From positions 1 through 64,000 of the forward strand of contig CAWIVH010000016.1 in the NCBI GenBank assembly GCA_963839475.1: 64,000 nucleotides of DNA, in the 5' to 3' direction. Numbering within the stretch: position 1 is the first letter of the stretch; each line of letters begins with the position of its first letter. Position numbers and translations under genes: made by a program. Positions 1-8,376 of the stretch are shown here, piece after piece. The DNA is from CAWIVH01 sp963839475 (GTDB lineage Bacteria; Acidobacteriota; UBA6911). The notes beneath the pieces are model-generated. The model was not told the DNA's origin and did not search any database. It saw only the letters and a program-made list of their open reading frames with translations.

Positions 1-2616
1 CTCAATGTTATTAGCTGCATCAATTCTATAACACCGGCGTCGGAATCCTTTAATGCCGCCGGCGGCATAGGAAGTGTAAATGTAGTCGGGGCTTTTGACT
101 GCGGCTGGAAGGCGTCGAGCCCGGTTTTGTGGATCACTATCCAATCTGGCAGCAGCGGCTGGGGAGACGGGGTGGTTTCCTACATAGTAGCAGCCAATAC
201 TGGAAGCCAGCGGCAGGCAACGATTGCAGTTGCCGGCAAACCCTTCAATGTTACGCAATCTGATGCGAATTGCTCCTTTACGCTGAATCCGACAGCCAAA
301 AATTTCCCTGATGCCGGCGGAGCAGGCTCGGTTGCGATACAGGCTAGTGGGATCAACTGTCAATGGCAAGCCGCAAGCAGCGTTGCGTGGATCACTTTTT
401 CCGGAAGCTCCAGCGGGAAAGGAAGTGGGACGCTGAACTATGCGGTGTCGGCTAATACGGGCAGCCAGCGCCAAGGAACGATCAGGATCGGGGGCCAGAC
501 CCATACGGTAACGCAGGATGGCGCCACGACATGCACGGCTCAGCGGATGCTCCCGACCTATTATGCCCCTGGGGGTGCATTTCAGGTCACGATCCTAGTA
601 ACGCCCCCTTCCAGTGCACAGACGCAGGCGATCGAGGATCAGCCGCCATCGGGTTGGGCTGTTTCTGCAATCAGTACGGGCGGAAACTGGGACAACGTCA
701 ACAAAAAGGTGAAGTGGGGTCCCTTCCTTGATAACCAATCCCGCACGCTGTTTTACACGGTGACCCCACCGGCGAGCGCAACGGGAACCCAGAGTTTCAT
801 TGGATCGGCCGCCTTTGATTTAACCGTTGCAACGATCTGCGGGAGCGTCAGCATTTCAATGGCGAACCCACATCCTGCCGATGCGAATAACGACTGGCGC
901 CTCTCGGTTGAGGAATTGACGGCATACGGGAGTTGCTGGAAAACAGGTTGCACATGGGGAACTGCGCCAACGAACATACCGATCGAGTACGTAACTAATG
1001 CGAGTTTGATCTGGAAAAATGGCGAGGCTTATCACTTCGACTCCACGAAGACGCCACCTGCCTGTTGGGTGCCGGGAGCGACCAGCGGGGACGGGACAGG
1101 TGCTGACCTCACGGCCTTATTTCCGAGGGGAGGCTCGTCGTCCCCGACGGCTGTAATCGGGTCAGCAGGGAGACCGCAAAAAACGACTCCGGTTCAGGTT
1201 TCCGGCGCAGGACCCGGGATGCGCTCATCCCAGGCCAGTGCTGGAGCCGCAGTATCAACTTTTACCCCATCAAGCTATACGCCCGGAATCGGAATCTTGG
1301 TAAGTATCGTGGTGACTCCTGGGGCTTCGGCTCAGGTCCACGCCGTCGAGGATACTCCCCCGATAGGCTGGACGGTGACGGATATCAACAACAACGGTTC
1401 CTGGGACGGCATTGCCAAGAAGGTGAAATTTGGACCGTTTTTCGATAACACGGCTCGAACGCTTACCTATAAGGCAACACCACCGGCCGGAGAAACAGGG
1501 GAAAAGTCCTTTTCTGGCGTAGCCTCATTCGACGGAACGAATGTACCAATAGGCGGCAGCAGGACCATAAATACCTGTTGCGCCGGCGCCTCACTAGCAG
1601 TCGGCTTGGGGCATTTGGGAACCAACGGCGGATGGGTAACCACGCACGCCAATAAGGAAGGGGGCTATGCGATTCAGTCCTGGATACGTCTGCCCTGGGA
1701 AGCATACAACGCGACGGGCGGCGGTGTTCACCTTGCGATGGGGGATGTCGATGGTGACGGTCTCAACGAGTATGTGCTGGGCTTGGAAACCGGTGGAGGC
1801 GGTTGGATCGCAGTCCTGGACGATAGTTCTCACGAAAATGTTCTATTGAAATGGATCCAGGTTGAATGGAGCACCTACAACGCCGGAAATGGCGCGGTTT
1901 TCCCTGCCGTAGGCGACCTCGACGGGGACGGCAAGGCTGAAATAGTGGCTGGATTAAGCACCGGTGGCCAGGGCTGGATTGAGATATTTGGCGACGCCTC
2001 CATCGGATACCGCCATTTGGAATGGCGACAACTCCTCTGGCCAACCTACAATGCGGCAAACGGTACGGTGCATCCGGCGATCGCTGACCTCGACGGTGAT
2101 GCAAAAGGTGAGATCATTCTCGGCCTGGCAAACGGAGGTGGCGGATGGATCGAGGTGCTCCAGAGCGCTGCGGGTAATTATACCCACAAGTCCTGGTTGC
2201 AGGTAGATTGGCCTGATTATAATTCATCGTCCGGAACCACCTGGCCGGCGGCCGGTGATATCGATGGTGATGGTCGCGCCGAGATTGTCATTGGGCTCGG
2301 ACAAGGGAGCAGGGGTTGGGTCGAAATCCTGGATGACCAGGTGGCGGCGCATGTAAGCCTGAAATGGTTCCAAATCCCCTGGGATGCCTATAACACGACA
2401 AATGGCGAAACTCATCCTGCCATCGGTAATCTCGACACGGATTCTCGGGCGGAGATCGTCTTTGGACTTGGGCGTTATACCGGCAACGGAGGCTGGCTTT
2501 TTACCCTCGATGATGCCGTATCCGGTTATGCCACGATGGGTTGGTTCCAGATTCCATTGTCCGCGTTTTCGCAGGAGGGAGGAGAGACGTTTCCCGCATT
2601 GCCGCTTTCGCGATAG
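1..2616 (+). CDS. Secreted BACON / FG-GAP repeat protein (5' end outside window)
   Basis: The frame is open from the first base, so the start lies upstream. The N-terminal part holds at least two, probably three, BACON-type beta-sandwich modules (repeated SGxGxGxxxYxVxANTGSQRQ and xxTVTQ signatures around window positions 60-520). Two copies of a module with a PPxGW...GGNWD...KKVKxGPFxDN pattern follow near 540-830 and 1250-1530, with a dockerin-like DANNDWRLSVEEL stretch between them. From about 1600 on come five FG-GAP/VCBS-like repeats (GDxDGDGxxEIVxGL), which usually form a calcium-binding beta-propeller. BACON modules are often linked to carbohydrate or mucin binding. An extracellular or surface role is inferred; the ligand is unknown. 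Confidence 0.85.
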   Translation, partial: LNVISCINSITPASESFNAAGGIGSVNVVGAFDCGWKASSPVLWITIQSGSSGWGDGVVSYIVAANTGSQRQATIAVAGKPFNVTQSDANCSFTLNPTAKNFPDAGGAGSVAIQASGINCQWQAASSVAWITFSGSSSGKGSGTLNYAVSANTGSQRQGTIRIGGQTHTVTQDGATTCTAQRMLPTYYAPGGAFQVTILVTPPSSAQTQAIEDQPPSGWAVSAISTGGNWDNVNKKVKWGPFLDNQSRTLFYTVTPPASATGTQSFIGSAAFDLTVATICGSVSISMANPHPADANNDWRLSVEELTAYGSCWKTGCTWGTAPTNIPIEYVTNASLIWKNGEAYHFDSTKTPPACWVPGATSGDGTGADLTALFPRGGSSSPTAVIGSAGRPQKTTPVQVSGAGPGMRSSQASAGAAVSTFTPSSYTPGIGILVSIVVTPGASAQVHAVEDTPPIGWTVTDINNNGSWDGIAKKVKFGPFFDNTARTLTYKATPPAGETGEKSFSGVASFDGTNVPIGGSRTINTCCAGASLAVGLGHLGTNGGWVTTHANKEGGYAIQSWIRLPWEAYNATGGGVHLAMGDVDGDGLNEYVLGLETGGGGWIAVLDDSSHENVLLKWIQVEWSTYNAGNGAVFPAVGDLDGDGKAEIVAGLSTGGQGWIEIFGDASIGYRHLEWRQLLWPTYNAANGTVHPAIADLDGDAKGEIILGLANGGGGWIEVLQSAAGNYTHKSWLQVDWPDYNSSSGTTWPAAGDIDGDGRAEIVIGLGQGSRGWVEILDDQVAAHVSLKWFQIPWDAYNTTNGETHPAIGNLDTDSRAEIVFGLGRYTGNGGWLFTLDDAVSGYATMGWFQIPLSAFSQEGGETFPALPLSR

Positions 2617-2657
2617 GAGAGGGCATAATTACAATTGTGAAGAAAAGCCGGTTTTTG

Positions 2658-2699
2658 AACGTATCAAGATCTTGACCTGAGGAAGGTCATTGATACGTT
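2658..2699. terminator. Hairpin after the BACON gene
   Basis: Outer arms AACGTATCAA and TTGATACGTT and inner arms TGACCT and AGGTCA are perfectly complementary and enclose a GAGGA loop, with a 5-base bulge on the left side. The hairpin lies 42 bases after the BACON gene stop, so it may end that transcript. No clear U-tract follows, so the terminator role is tentative. The rest of 2617-2961 shows no gene I can support. Confidence 0.45.
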
Positions 2700-2961
2700 T
2701 GATCTCACGCTTCCAGCATTCGGAGACGTGCCGGGCATAGTCGTTCACTTCTGCCTTTGCCGGCAAAGGATTGGCTTCCTATCGCAGTTCCTCGCCCATC
2801 TCAGGCATCTATCTGCCCATGGGGTGTCACGGATTCAACGCCGATCAGGGCTCCGTTGCCGGCGCGATAAACCGGAACTCCGGGCGCCGGAGCCAGTCCT
2901 GCAAACGGTCCCGCGACATTGTTTTACAGGATCCGCATCAGGATTAGAGTACGGCTGGCGG

Positions 2962-3528
2962 CTACTGCAAAAGCTTCTCAATGGCCTTAGTCATTTCCGC
3001 CGAGTCCGGTGCCACAGCCGGTTCAAATCGCTGCACCACCTTTCCGCTCCGATCCACCAGGAATTTGGTAAAGTTCCACTTAATCTCGCCAGCAACCGCA
3101 GGATTGGCATCCTTGGTGATGTATTGATAAAGTGGAGTCTTGTCCTCTCCCTTCACACTCACCTTGGCATAAAGCGGAAATGTCACCTTGTATTTTGTTG
3201 AGCAGAAGGTTTTTATCTCCTCGTTTGTGCCCGGTTCTTGGGCCCCGAAATTGTTGGCCGGAAAGCCCAGAATCACGAAGCCACGATCCTTGAATCTTTC
3301 GTAAATGGCCTCTAGTGCGCTGTATTGAGGCGTGTAACCGCAATGGCTGGCGACGTTTACCATCAGAATCACCTTGCCCTTATAGGTGGATAGCGGCATC
3401 GGCCTCCCGTCGATGGACGGTAAAGTGAAATCGTAGATGCTGGATGCGGCAAACATCGATCCTGCAACCATGAGAATCATCCCTCCTGCTCGCAATTTCT
3501 GGAATACCCCTTCGGTTAATCTTGTCAT
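2962..3528 (-). CDS. Glutathione peroxidase family protein, probably exported
   Basis: A 188-aa thiol peroxidase that would reduce hydroperoxides using thioredoxin or glutathione. After a hydrophobic N-terminal segment (signal peptide-like, MILMVAGSMFAASS) it has the family's NVASHCGYTPQY motif with the peroxidatic residue as Cys rather than selenocysteine, then GFPANNFGAQEPG and the WNFTKFLVDRSGKV block. The first ATG lies 16 codons upstream; I chose the ATG at 3528 because GGAGAGG sits just before it and the signal peptide then begins near the N-terminus. It is followed upstream by a divergently unrelated regulator on the same strand. Peroxide defence in the envelope fits the neighbouring light-stress genes. 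Confidence 0.9.
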   Translation of the reverse strand: MTRLTEGVFQKLRAGGMILMVAGSMFAASSIYDFTLPSIDGRPMPLSTYKGKVILMVNVASHCGYTPQYSALEAIYERFKDRGFVILGFPANNFGAQEPGTNEEIKTFCSTKYKVTFPLYAKVSVKGEDKTPLYQYITKDANPAVAGEIKWNFTKFLVDRSGKVVQRFEPAVAPDSAEMTKAIEKLLQ

Positions 3529-3603
3529 TGTTTCCTCTCCACAATTTGGATAGCGTCCAAGCCAAAGCATGAGCACACCTTGCCTTAAACATGCGACCGC
3601 CGG

Positions 3604-4191
3604 TCAAGGGACAGTCACAACCAGGGCCGAGCAGATCTTCTTCCCGATGCGGTGGTAGCTGTGCGGCACGCTGCAATCGAAATAAATGGAGTCACCGGCT
3701 TCCAGGACGTGCTTGTCATCCTTGATCTTGAGGGATAGCCTTCCCTCGAGCAGATAGATGAACTCAGCGCCCCCGTGCTGGTGCGGCTGCCCCTTGCCCT
3801 CCGGAACGGGGTTGAATTCGGCATAATAGGCGTTGAGTTTACGTTCCAGGGCGGGGAAATCCAGGCTTTCGAAATAAAATGCCGCGTCGCGCGCTCCGGG
3901 CCGCTCCGGAAATCGCTGCCGCTCGCTGCGTCGCACCAGCGCAACAACGTGGCGCCTCCTCTCGTCTCCGAAGAAGAAGTCCAACCCCACGCTGAAGACC
4001 ATCGAGATGCGCAGGAGGGTCGGAAGCGTTGGAAACAACTTTCCCCGCTCGAGCTTGGAAAGCAGGGCGGGCGAAAGCCCTGTGTGCTTGCCCAGCTCGA
4101 CCAATCCCATGCTCTTCTTCAGCCGCAAAGCCCGCAGCTTCTCGCCTACTCCGTAAGCTTTGAGGCCCTGATCTATCGTTTTCGAAACCAT
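3604..4191 (-). CDS. XRE-family regulator with C-terminal cupin domain
   Basis: A 195-aa protein with an N-terminal helix-turn-helix of the Cro/CI type (about residues 15-70, GLVELGKHTGLSPALLSKLERG) and a C-terminal cupin_2 barrel (about 115-193) containing PHQHGGAEFIYLLEGRL and a later DCSVPHSYHRIG, which supply the usual His/Glu metal-site pattern. Proteins of this architecture sense small molecules through the cupin and often control oxidative-stress or polyamine genes. It is transcribed away from the fasciclin gene, with a 330-bp AT-rich region between them (4192-4521). Targets are unknown. Confidence 0.9.
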   Translation of the reverse strand: MVSKTIDQGLKAYGVGEKLRALRLKKSMGLVELGKHTGLSPALLSKLERGKLFPTLPTLLRISMVFSVGLDFFFGDERRRHVVALVRRSERQRFPERPGARDAAFYFESLDFPALERKLNAYYAEFNPVPEGKGQPHQHGGAEFIYLLEGRLSLKIKDDKHVLEAGDSIYFDCSVPHSYHRIGKKICSALVVTVP

Positions 4192-4414
4192 ACGCGATTA
4201 CTCCTGGCCCGGAGTTTCCCGAGGAACGCGAAAATCACACGATCCGGCAATACTCCGTCAAATTTGAATAATTTTCATATAAAATATCATTACAATAAAA
4301 CCTATTTCCTCTTTTTTCGTCAACAGCGTTCCGCGGTCGCCTACCTTATTCATCTGAATCAAAAATGACTGGTATTTTTGAGCCACAGTCACAGCGGATG
4401 GAGAGCCGGACATG

Positions 4415-4424
4415 ATTTGATTGA
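4415..4424. promoter_or_regulatory. Possible CarH-like half-site upstream of fasciclin gene
   Basis: The AT-rich divergent region between the XRE-cupin gene and the fasciclin gene holds ATTTGATTGA, the same 10-mer that occurs just beyond the perfect palindrome in front of the carH-like gene (near 10915). A single 10-base match is weak evidence; it is recorded because the gene would fit a light-stress regulon. Otherwise 4192-4521 contains no ORF I can support. Confidence 0.2.
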
Positions 4425-4528
4425 AAGTTAAATATATTATCACTATATTTAAAACATTGCCGTCGTCCTCCTCCCTCAAATGCGGGCGGTGACGACCGGC
4501 TCAAAGTGAAACGGGAGGGTAATGAGTC

Positions 4529-5040
4529 ATGAGAAAAAGCATGTGCATGAATCCGTTGTGGATGATGTGGAACTGGTCTCCGATGGCCATGATGACCTGT
4601 GCTGCGCGCGCGAAACAAGCGGAGGTCGATCTCAAAGACGTGTTGAGACCGCCGCCGGGGACGCCTCATTTCGGACGCTGCTCAAGGCCGCCGGAGCTGC
4701 CGGTCTGGCCGAGGTTTTGAAGGGCACGGGACCTTTCACGGTGTTTGCCCCGACCGACCAGGCTTTCGCCGCCCTTCCGGCGGGAACCCTTGAAGAGCTG
4801 CTCAAGCCCGAGAACAAAGCACGGCTGGCCGACCTGCTTAAGTATCATGTCGCGCCGGGAAGAATCCTGGCTTCAGAGATTGTCCGGCTGCGCTCGGTCC
4901 GGAGCCTCAGCAGCAGAGACCTGCCGATCCGCGCTCAGGGTGGGGTGGTTTTGATCGATGACATCCGCATAGCGCAAACGGACCTTCTGTGCAGCAACGG
5001 GATTATTCATGTCCTCGACGGCGTGCTTCTTCCGAAGTAG
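4529..5040 (+). pseudogene. Fasciclin (FAS1) domain protein, frameshifted near 4645
   Basis: Two overlapping frames together make one FAS1 protein. The frame beginning at ATG 4529 encodes a plausible N-terminus (MRKSMCMNPLWM...) and runs to ...AEVDLKDVL. The domain then continues in the other frame as VETAAGDASFRTLLKAAG, GTGPFTVFAPTDQAFAALP, LLKYHVAPGRILASEIV and NGIIHVLDGVLLPK. Adding one G at about 4643-4646 joins VDLKDVL to ETAAGDASF exactly as expected for the family. The Shine-Dalgarno GGGAGGG is well spaced for 4529 and too close for the alternative ATG at 4522. Either the gene is broken or a base is missing from the sequence. FAS1 proteins are secreted or lipid-anchored adhesion-type domains; the role here is unknown. 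Confidence 0.75.
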
Positions 5041-5241
5041 GCCAATGAGGCGCCTCGCGATTAACGATGCGGGCCGAGGGGAGACTGTTCGCAATGTAAC
5101 CCCTTGGCCCACAAGTGGCGTCGAAGCGAAGATTCTCATCCACGTAACGAGCCGCCGAGTAAATCGCCGGACGGACTACCCAGGCTCAGCGCCGGGTGTC
5201 TATGGTTTCCATGGCGCATGTAACTTGTGCGCCGGCGATAT

Positions 5242-5658
5242 TCACTTCAGGACTTTGGCGGATATGACGTAGCTGGCCCATGATACGCCGCCGCATAACA
5301 CGGTGCCCCAAATCAAGTCCGCGACGGTGACGATCACCGGCCAGTCTCGGATCGTGGCAAGATTGGTCAGGTCGTAAGTGGCATAGGCAAGAAACCCGAA
5401 CAAGGCTCCATATAGAAGGGCGCGCTGGGCGCTATGCGTCTCGAGACCGGGTTTGACCGCGAAAACCACGATGCCGACGATGAACAGAAAATAAAAAAGT
5501 AGTGCCGCGGTCCAGTTGATGTCCGGTCGAAAGAGATGCCCCAGATGTTTTTTATAGAAATCTTTGGCCAGTACCCCCAGCCAAAAAAGGTCGATCAAAA
5601 AGAAAATGGGTACCGTGATGAGATAAATCTTGAATGCTTTCAACGTATTCACTTCCAT
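5242..5658 (-). CDS. DUF2177 family membrane protein
   Basis: A 138-aa integral membrane protein with four predicted hydrophobic segments (roughly residues 8-30, 47-67, 77-95, 108-130) and the family landmarks FFLIDLFWLGVLAKDFY, GALFGFLAYATYDLTNLATI and DLIWGTVLCG. Start at 5658 is preceded by AGAGGTAG. The function of DUF2177 proteins is not established. As I recall, genes of this family recur in light-inducible LitR/CarH regulons of other bacteria, which fits its place just downstream of the FAD oxidoreductase on the same strand. Confidence 0.85.
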   Translation of the reverse strand: MEVNTLKAFKIYLITVPIFFLIDLFWLGVLAKDFYKKHLGHLFRPDINWTAALLFYFLFIVGIVVFAVKPGLETHSAQRALLYGALFGFLAYATYDLTNLATIRDWPVIVTVADLIWGTVLCGGVSWASYVISAKVLK

Positions 5659-5781
5659 AACTACCTCTGTTTCCTGAGCAATGGTTTTGATCCTTGAGCC
5701 GATTACAGCTCCAGCCGCTTTAACTCTCCTCGGGCTCCAGATGCGATTCCAAGGTATCACCCTGCAGCCCGGAGCCTCACG

Positions 5782-7032
5782 TCATGCCAGGTCTTCGAGA
5801 ACTGCATCAGCGGCGCGCCTTCCGGAGATCAGCGCTCCCTGGATCGAGGCCATCTCCACGTGGTCGCCGCACACATAGAGGCCAGTGCGAATTCTGGGAG
5901 ATCGCTTGGGTGCGCTCAATGCAAGCGTTATCTCAACCGGTTGCGCGTGGTCGATATTATACGCGCGCAGCTGCCGCCAGCGGCGTACCTGGGGTCCAAA
6001 CCAGCCTGCGACCTGGTCAAGTACCGCGGCTGCCAGCGCCTCTCCGGAAAGACCGCGATCCTCGAGAACCGCGGCGGAAATCAAAGCCGCCCCGGCGGGA
6101 GCGTACGACGGCGCGACATCGCTCAGGACGCAGAGATTATTCACGGGCCCGCGGCCTTCGCCGTCGAGGACGAGCGTCGGTTCGCCCACGGGGGAATGGT
6201 CGGCAGCAAAATAGAAACACCAAACCTTTCGCGATCCCGGCGAAGGGATCGCCGGGACAAGGCGCGCCGCATTCGGGCCGTCCGCAGCCACGATCACGGC
6301 CCGTGCTTCTACTCGATCGCCGGTCTCGATTTCTACAAACCCCGGCTCGGCCCGGATGACCTTCCGGCCGGTCTCAACACAACCATCGGGAAGCGCGGAT
6401 GCCAGCTGGGCCGGAATGGCTCCCATTCCAGCCGAAGGCAGCGAAGCATAACCAAGCGACATCATCTTGAACACGAACTCGAACATGATGCTCGATGTCT
6501 GCAGTTCGAGCTCCAGGAACACTCCGCCGATGAATGGAACAAAGAGACTATGGATGATGCGGGGGGAGAACCCTTGCCGCCGGAGCCAGTCGAGCGTAGG
6601 CATCTCCGGCTGCGCAAATACGCTTTGGAGCGAGCGCCGCGACAATTCCAGACTCAGCCGGGCCACGCGCATTTTGTCCGTCAGCGTGCCGACGGGTGAT
6701 AACATGGTGCTCACGAGGTCCCAGGGCTTTCGGAAGGGATCCCCGACACGGGTGAATCGCCCTTCGAAACGGACCAGGGCGCCGGGGTAGAAGCGCCTCA
6801 GATCGAGGGCCTGATAATCGAGAACTGTCCGGGCTTCGGGGTAACCCTCCAGCAGAACCTGGAATCCCCGGTCCAGGAGGAATCCCTCGGCCCGGTCGGT
6901 GCGCATGCGCCCGCCGACGCCATCCGACGATTCGAGCACAAGCGGCCGGATCCCCGCTTCCTGCAGGCGCCGGGCCGCGCGAAGACCGGCCAGGCCAGCG
7001 CCCACCACAATGACATCCGCCGAACGGTTCAT
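5782..7032 (-). CDS. FAD-dependent oxidoreductase (amine oxidase / protoporphyrinogen oxidase-like)
   Basis: A 416-aa flavoprotein with an N-terminal Rossmann fold (VIVVGAGLAGLRAARRL, followed by the ribose-binding acidic residue in VLESSDGVGGRMRT) and the C-terminal FAD motif near residue 385 (TGLYVCGDHVEMASIQGALISGR). This arrangement is shared by amine oxidases, phytoene desaturases and HemG/HemY-like enzymes. The gene is the last clear member of a minus-strand run with a type III PKS, a small membrane protein and a methyltransferase, so it most likely oxidises or desaturates the polyketide product. The start at 7032 skips seven codons of the longest frame; both are possible. Confidence 0.85.
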   Translation of the reverse strand: MNRSADVIVVGAGLAGLRAARRLQEAGIRPLVLESSDGVGGRMRTDRAEGFLLDRGFQVLLEGYPEARTVLDYQALDLRRFYPGALVRFEGRFTRVGDPFRKPWDLVSTMLSPVGTLTDKMRVARLSLELSRRSLQSVFAQPEMPTLDWLRRQGFSPRIIHSLFVPFIGGVFLELELQTSSIMFEFVFKMMSLGYASLPSAGMGAIPAQLASALPDGCVETGRKVIRAEPGFVEIETGDRVEARAVIVAADGPNAARLVPAIPSPGSRKVWCFYFAADHSPVGEPTLVLDGEGRGPVNNLCVLSDVAPSYAPAGAALISAAVLEDRGLSGEALAAAVLDQVAGWFGPQVRRWRQLRAYNIDHAQPVEITLALSAPKRSPRIRTGLYVCGDHVEMASIQGALISGRRAADAVLEDLA

Positions 7033-7144
7033 CGGATTACGCCTCGTCCCCATCCATTCTTGCGATTTGCGCCCGCCGATTCATGACCCTCCCCGGGTCC
7101 TCCAATTAATGCTGTAGTCACGGGCAGCGCGGCTGTGCTTATCT

Positions 7145-7900
7145 TCAGGCGAGCTTCATAGCCAGACCGGCGTAGCCGGCCATTGTGAAACGCGAGAACA
7201 TGAAGGTGAAATCATCGCTGACGCGACCGGTCAAAACCATTCTCCAGAAAGCGCTTTTCCAGACAACCGGCGCCATTCCTCGGTAGTATTCGATGCAGAG
7301 GCCGGCGCGTTCGCACATACGCCCGAGTTCCCTGGGCTTGATGAAAAGCCCCAGGCAGTGCATGTCCTGTGGTGTGTTTTTCACGAACCACTCGACACCC
7401 TTAATAACCACCAACCATGATAATAAGTTGCGATTAAAGGTGTGAAAGAAAAAGAGCCCTCCCGGCGCCAACACACGCGCAGCCTCGCTCACGACCTGAG
7501 CGGGCTGCTCGATGTGCTCCAGGAAATCCATGGCACAGACGACCTCGAACGACTTATCGGGAAACAAGAGACCGAGCGCGTCGCCGGATCGGTATTCCAC
7601 AGAGCCTGTTCGATCATGCCGGCGTGCAACTTCGAGGCTGCGCTCCGAGGCGTCAATTCCTATCACCTTGAAACCATTTTGAGCCAGTTCGTTGGCCAGG
7701 AAGCCAGCGCCGCAGCCGACGTCCAGCACACGAATGGCTTTCCCCGGGTGCACGCGCCGGATCTCGGCCACAATCCATGGGTGGAGGGCGCGGTTTTCTG
7801 CACGGAGGAGCCCCACTGGATCATCCTGCGCCGTGTACCAGCGCTCACCATACAGATCGTAAAAATCGTTGTTTACCTTGTTGCCCTTGGGGGATGCCAT
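7145..7900 (-). CDS. UbiG-like SAM-dependent methyltransferase
   Basis: A 251-aa class I methyltransferase. The SAM-binding motif I VLDVGCGAGFLANELA is followed by IGIDASERSLEVA, CAMDFLEHIEQPAQVV and EAARVLAPGGLFFFHTFNRN, all typical of the UbiG/Coq3 O-methyltransferase branch. The start at 7900 overlaps the 3' end of the membrane-protein gene by 28 bases, so translation is probably coupled. The longer frame extending to 8398 is only the shadow of that gene. In a type III PKS operon it most likely O-methylates a phenolic hydroxyl of the alkyl-resorcinol or pyrone product. Confidence 0.88.
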   Translation of the reverse strand: MASPKGNKVNNDFYDLYGERWYTAQDDPVGLLRAENRALHPWIVAEIRRVHPGKAIRVLDVGCGAGFLANELAQNGFKVIGIDASERSLEVARRHDRTGSVEYRSGDALGLLFPDKSFEVVCAMDFLEHIEQPAQVVSEAARVLAPGGLFFFHTFNRNLLSWLVVIKGVEWFVKNTPQDMHCLGLFIKPRELGRMCERAGLCIEYYRGMAPVVWKSAFWRMVLTGRVSDDFTFMFSRFTMAGYAGLAMKLA

Positions 7901-8376
7901 AACAAGTTCCAATAGATAAACTGAAATATACCGAAGCTGAAAACGACAGCACAAAGTGCGGCAAGGATGGAGCGCTCCGCTCCCGTATAGCGGATCCAGC
8001 CCGGCCAGGCGCTGCGCATCCCATGCGCCGCCGGCCAGAGCAGGCCGGTGCTCAGCAGCACCAGGGGGTGCAGGGCGAACAGAAGAGCATGCACCCATTG
8101 CTCCGCAGCAGGGCAGTGTTTGAGGTGCACCCATTCGTCTTTGGTCACGAAGAGGCAGGAAAAGATCGCAAGCCCCGCATAGATCGCGACCGCACCGGAA
8201 ACCGGCGGCACTGAGAGCAGCCACAGAAGGCAGATCCCCACCGTCAGGGTGTCGAGCGGGTGCCCGATCCGCTCCCATCGCGGCAGACCCCGCCGGCGAT
8301 GGAAGTAGAGTTCGTCGAATGCCATGATTAACATCTGCAGGCCGAAAGGCAAAAGTAAAAAGCTTGAACTCAGCAT
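7873..8376 (-). CDS. Small multi-spanning membrane protein of the type III PKS operon
   Basis: A 167-aa protein with about five hydrophobic stretches and a conserved-looking cytoplasmic loop FHRRRGLPRWERIGHPLDT plus KDEWVHLKHC and EQWVHALLFALHP, whose acidic and His residues could bind metal or substrate. It overlaps the PKS stop by 7 bases and the methyltransferase start by 28 bases, so the three genes are translationally linked. I do not recognise an experimentally defined function; similar small membrane proteins accompany type III PKS genes elsewhere. Confidence 0.8.
   Translation of the reverse strand: MLSSSFLLLPFGLQMLIMAFDELYFHRRRGLPRWERIGHPLDTLTVGICLLWLLSVPPVSGAVAIYAGLAIFSCLFVTKDEWVHLKHCPAAEQWVHALLFALHPLVLLSTGLLWPAAHGMRSAWPGWIRYTGAERSILAALCAVVFSFGIFQFIYWNLLWHPPRATR

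Noticed and set aside
2728..3201. 157-codon plus-strand frame overlapping the glutathione peroxidase gene
   Set aside because: It runs antisense through the well-supported peroxidase coding region, is Arg/His-rich and has no family features.
5860..6699. 279-codon plus-strand frame opposite the FAD oxidoreductase
   Set aside because: It is the antisense shadow of a gene with clear FAD-binding motifs; composition is Arg/Gly/Ser-rich without domains.
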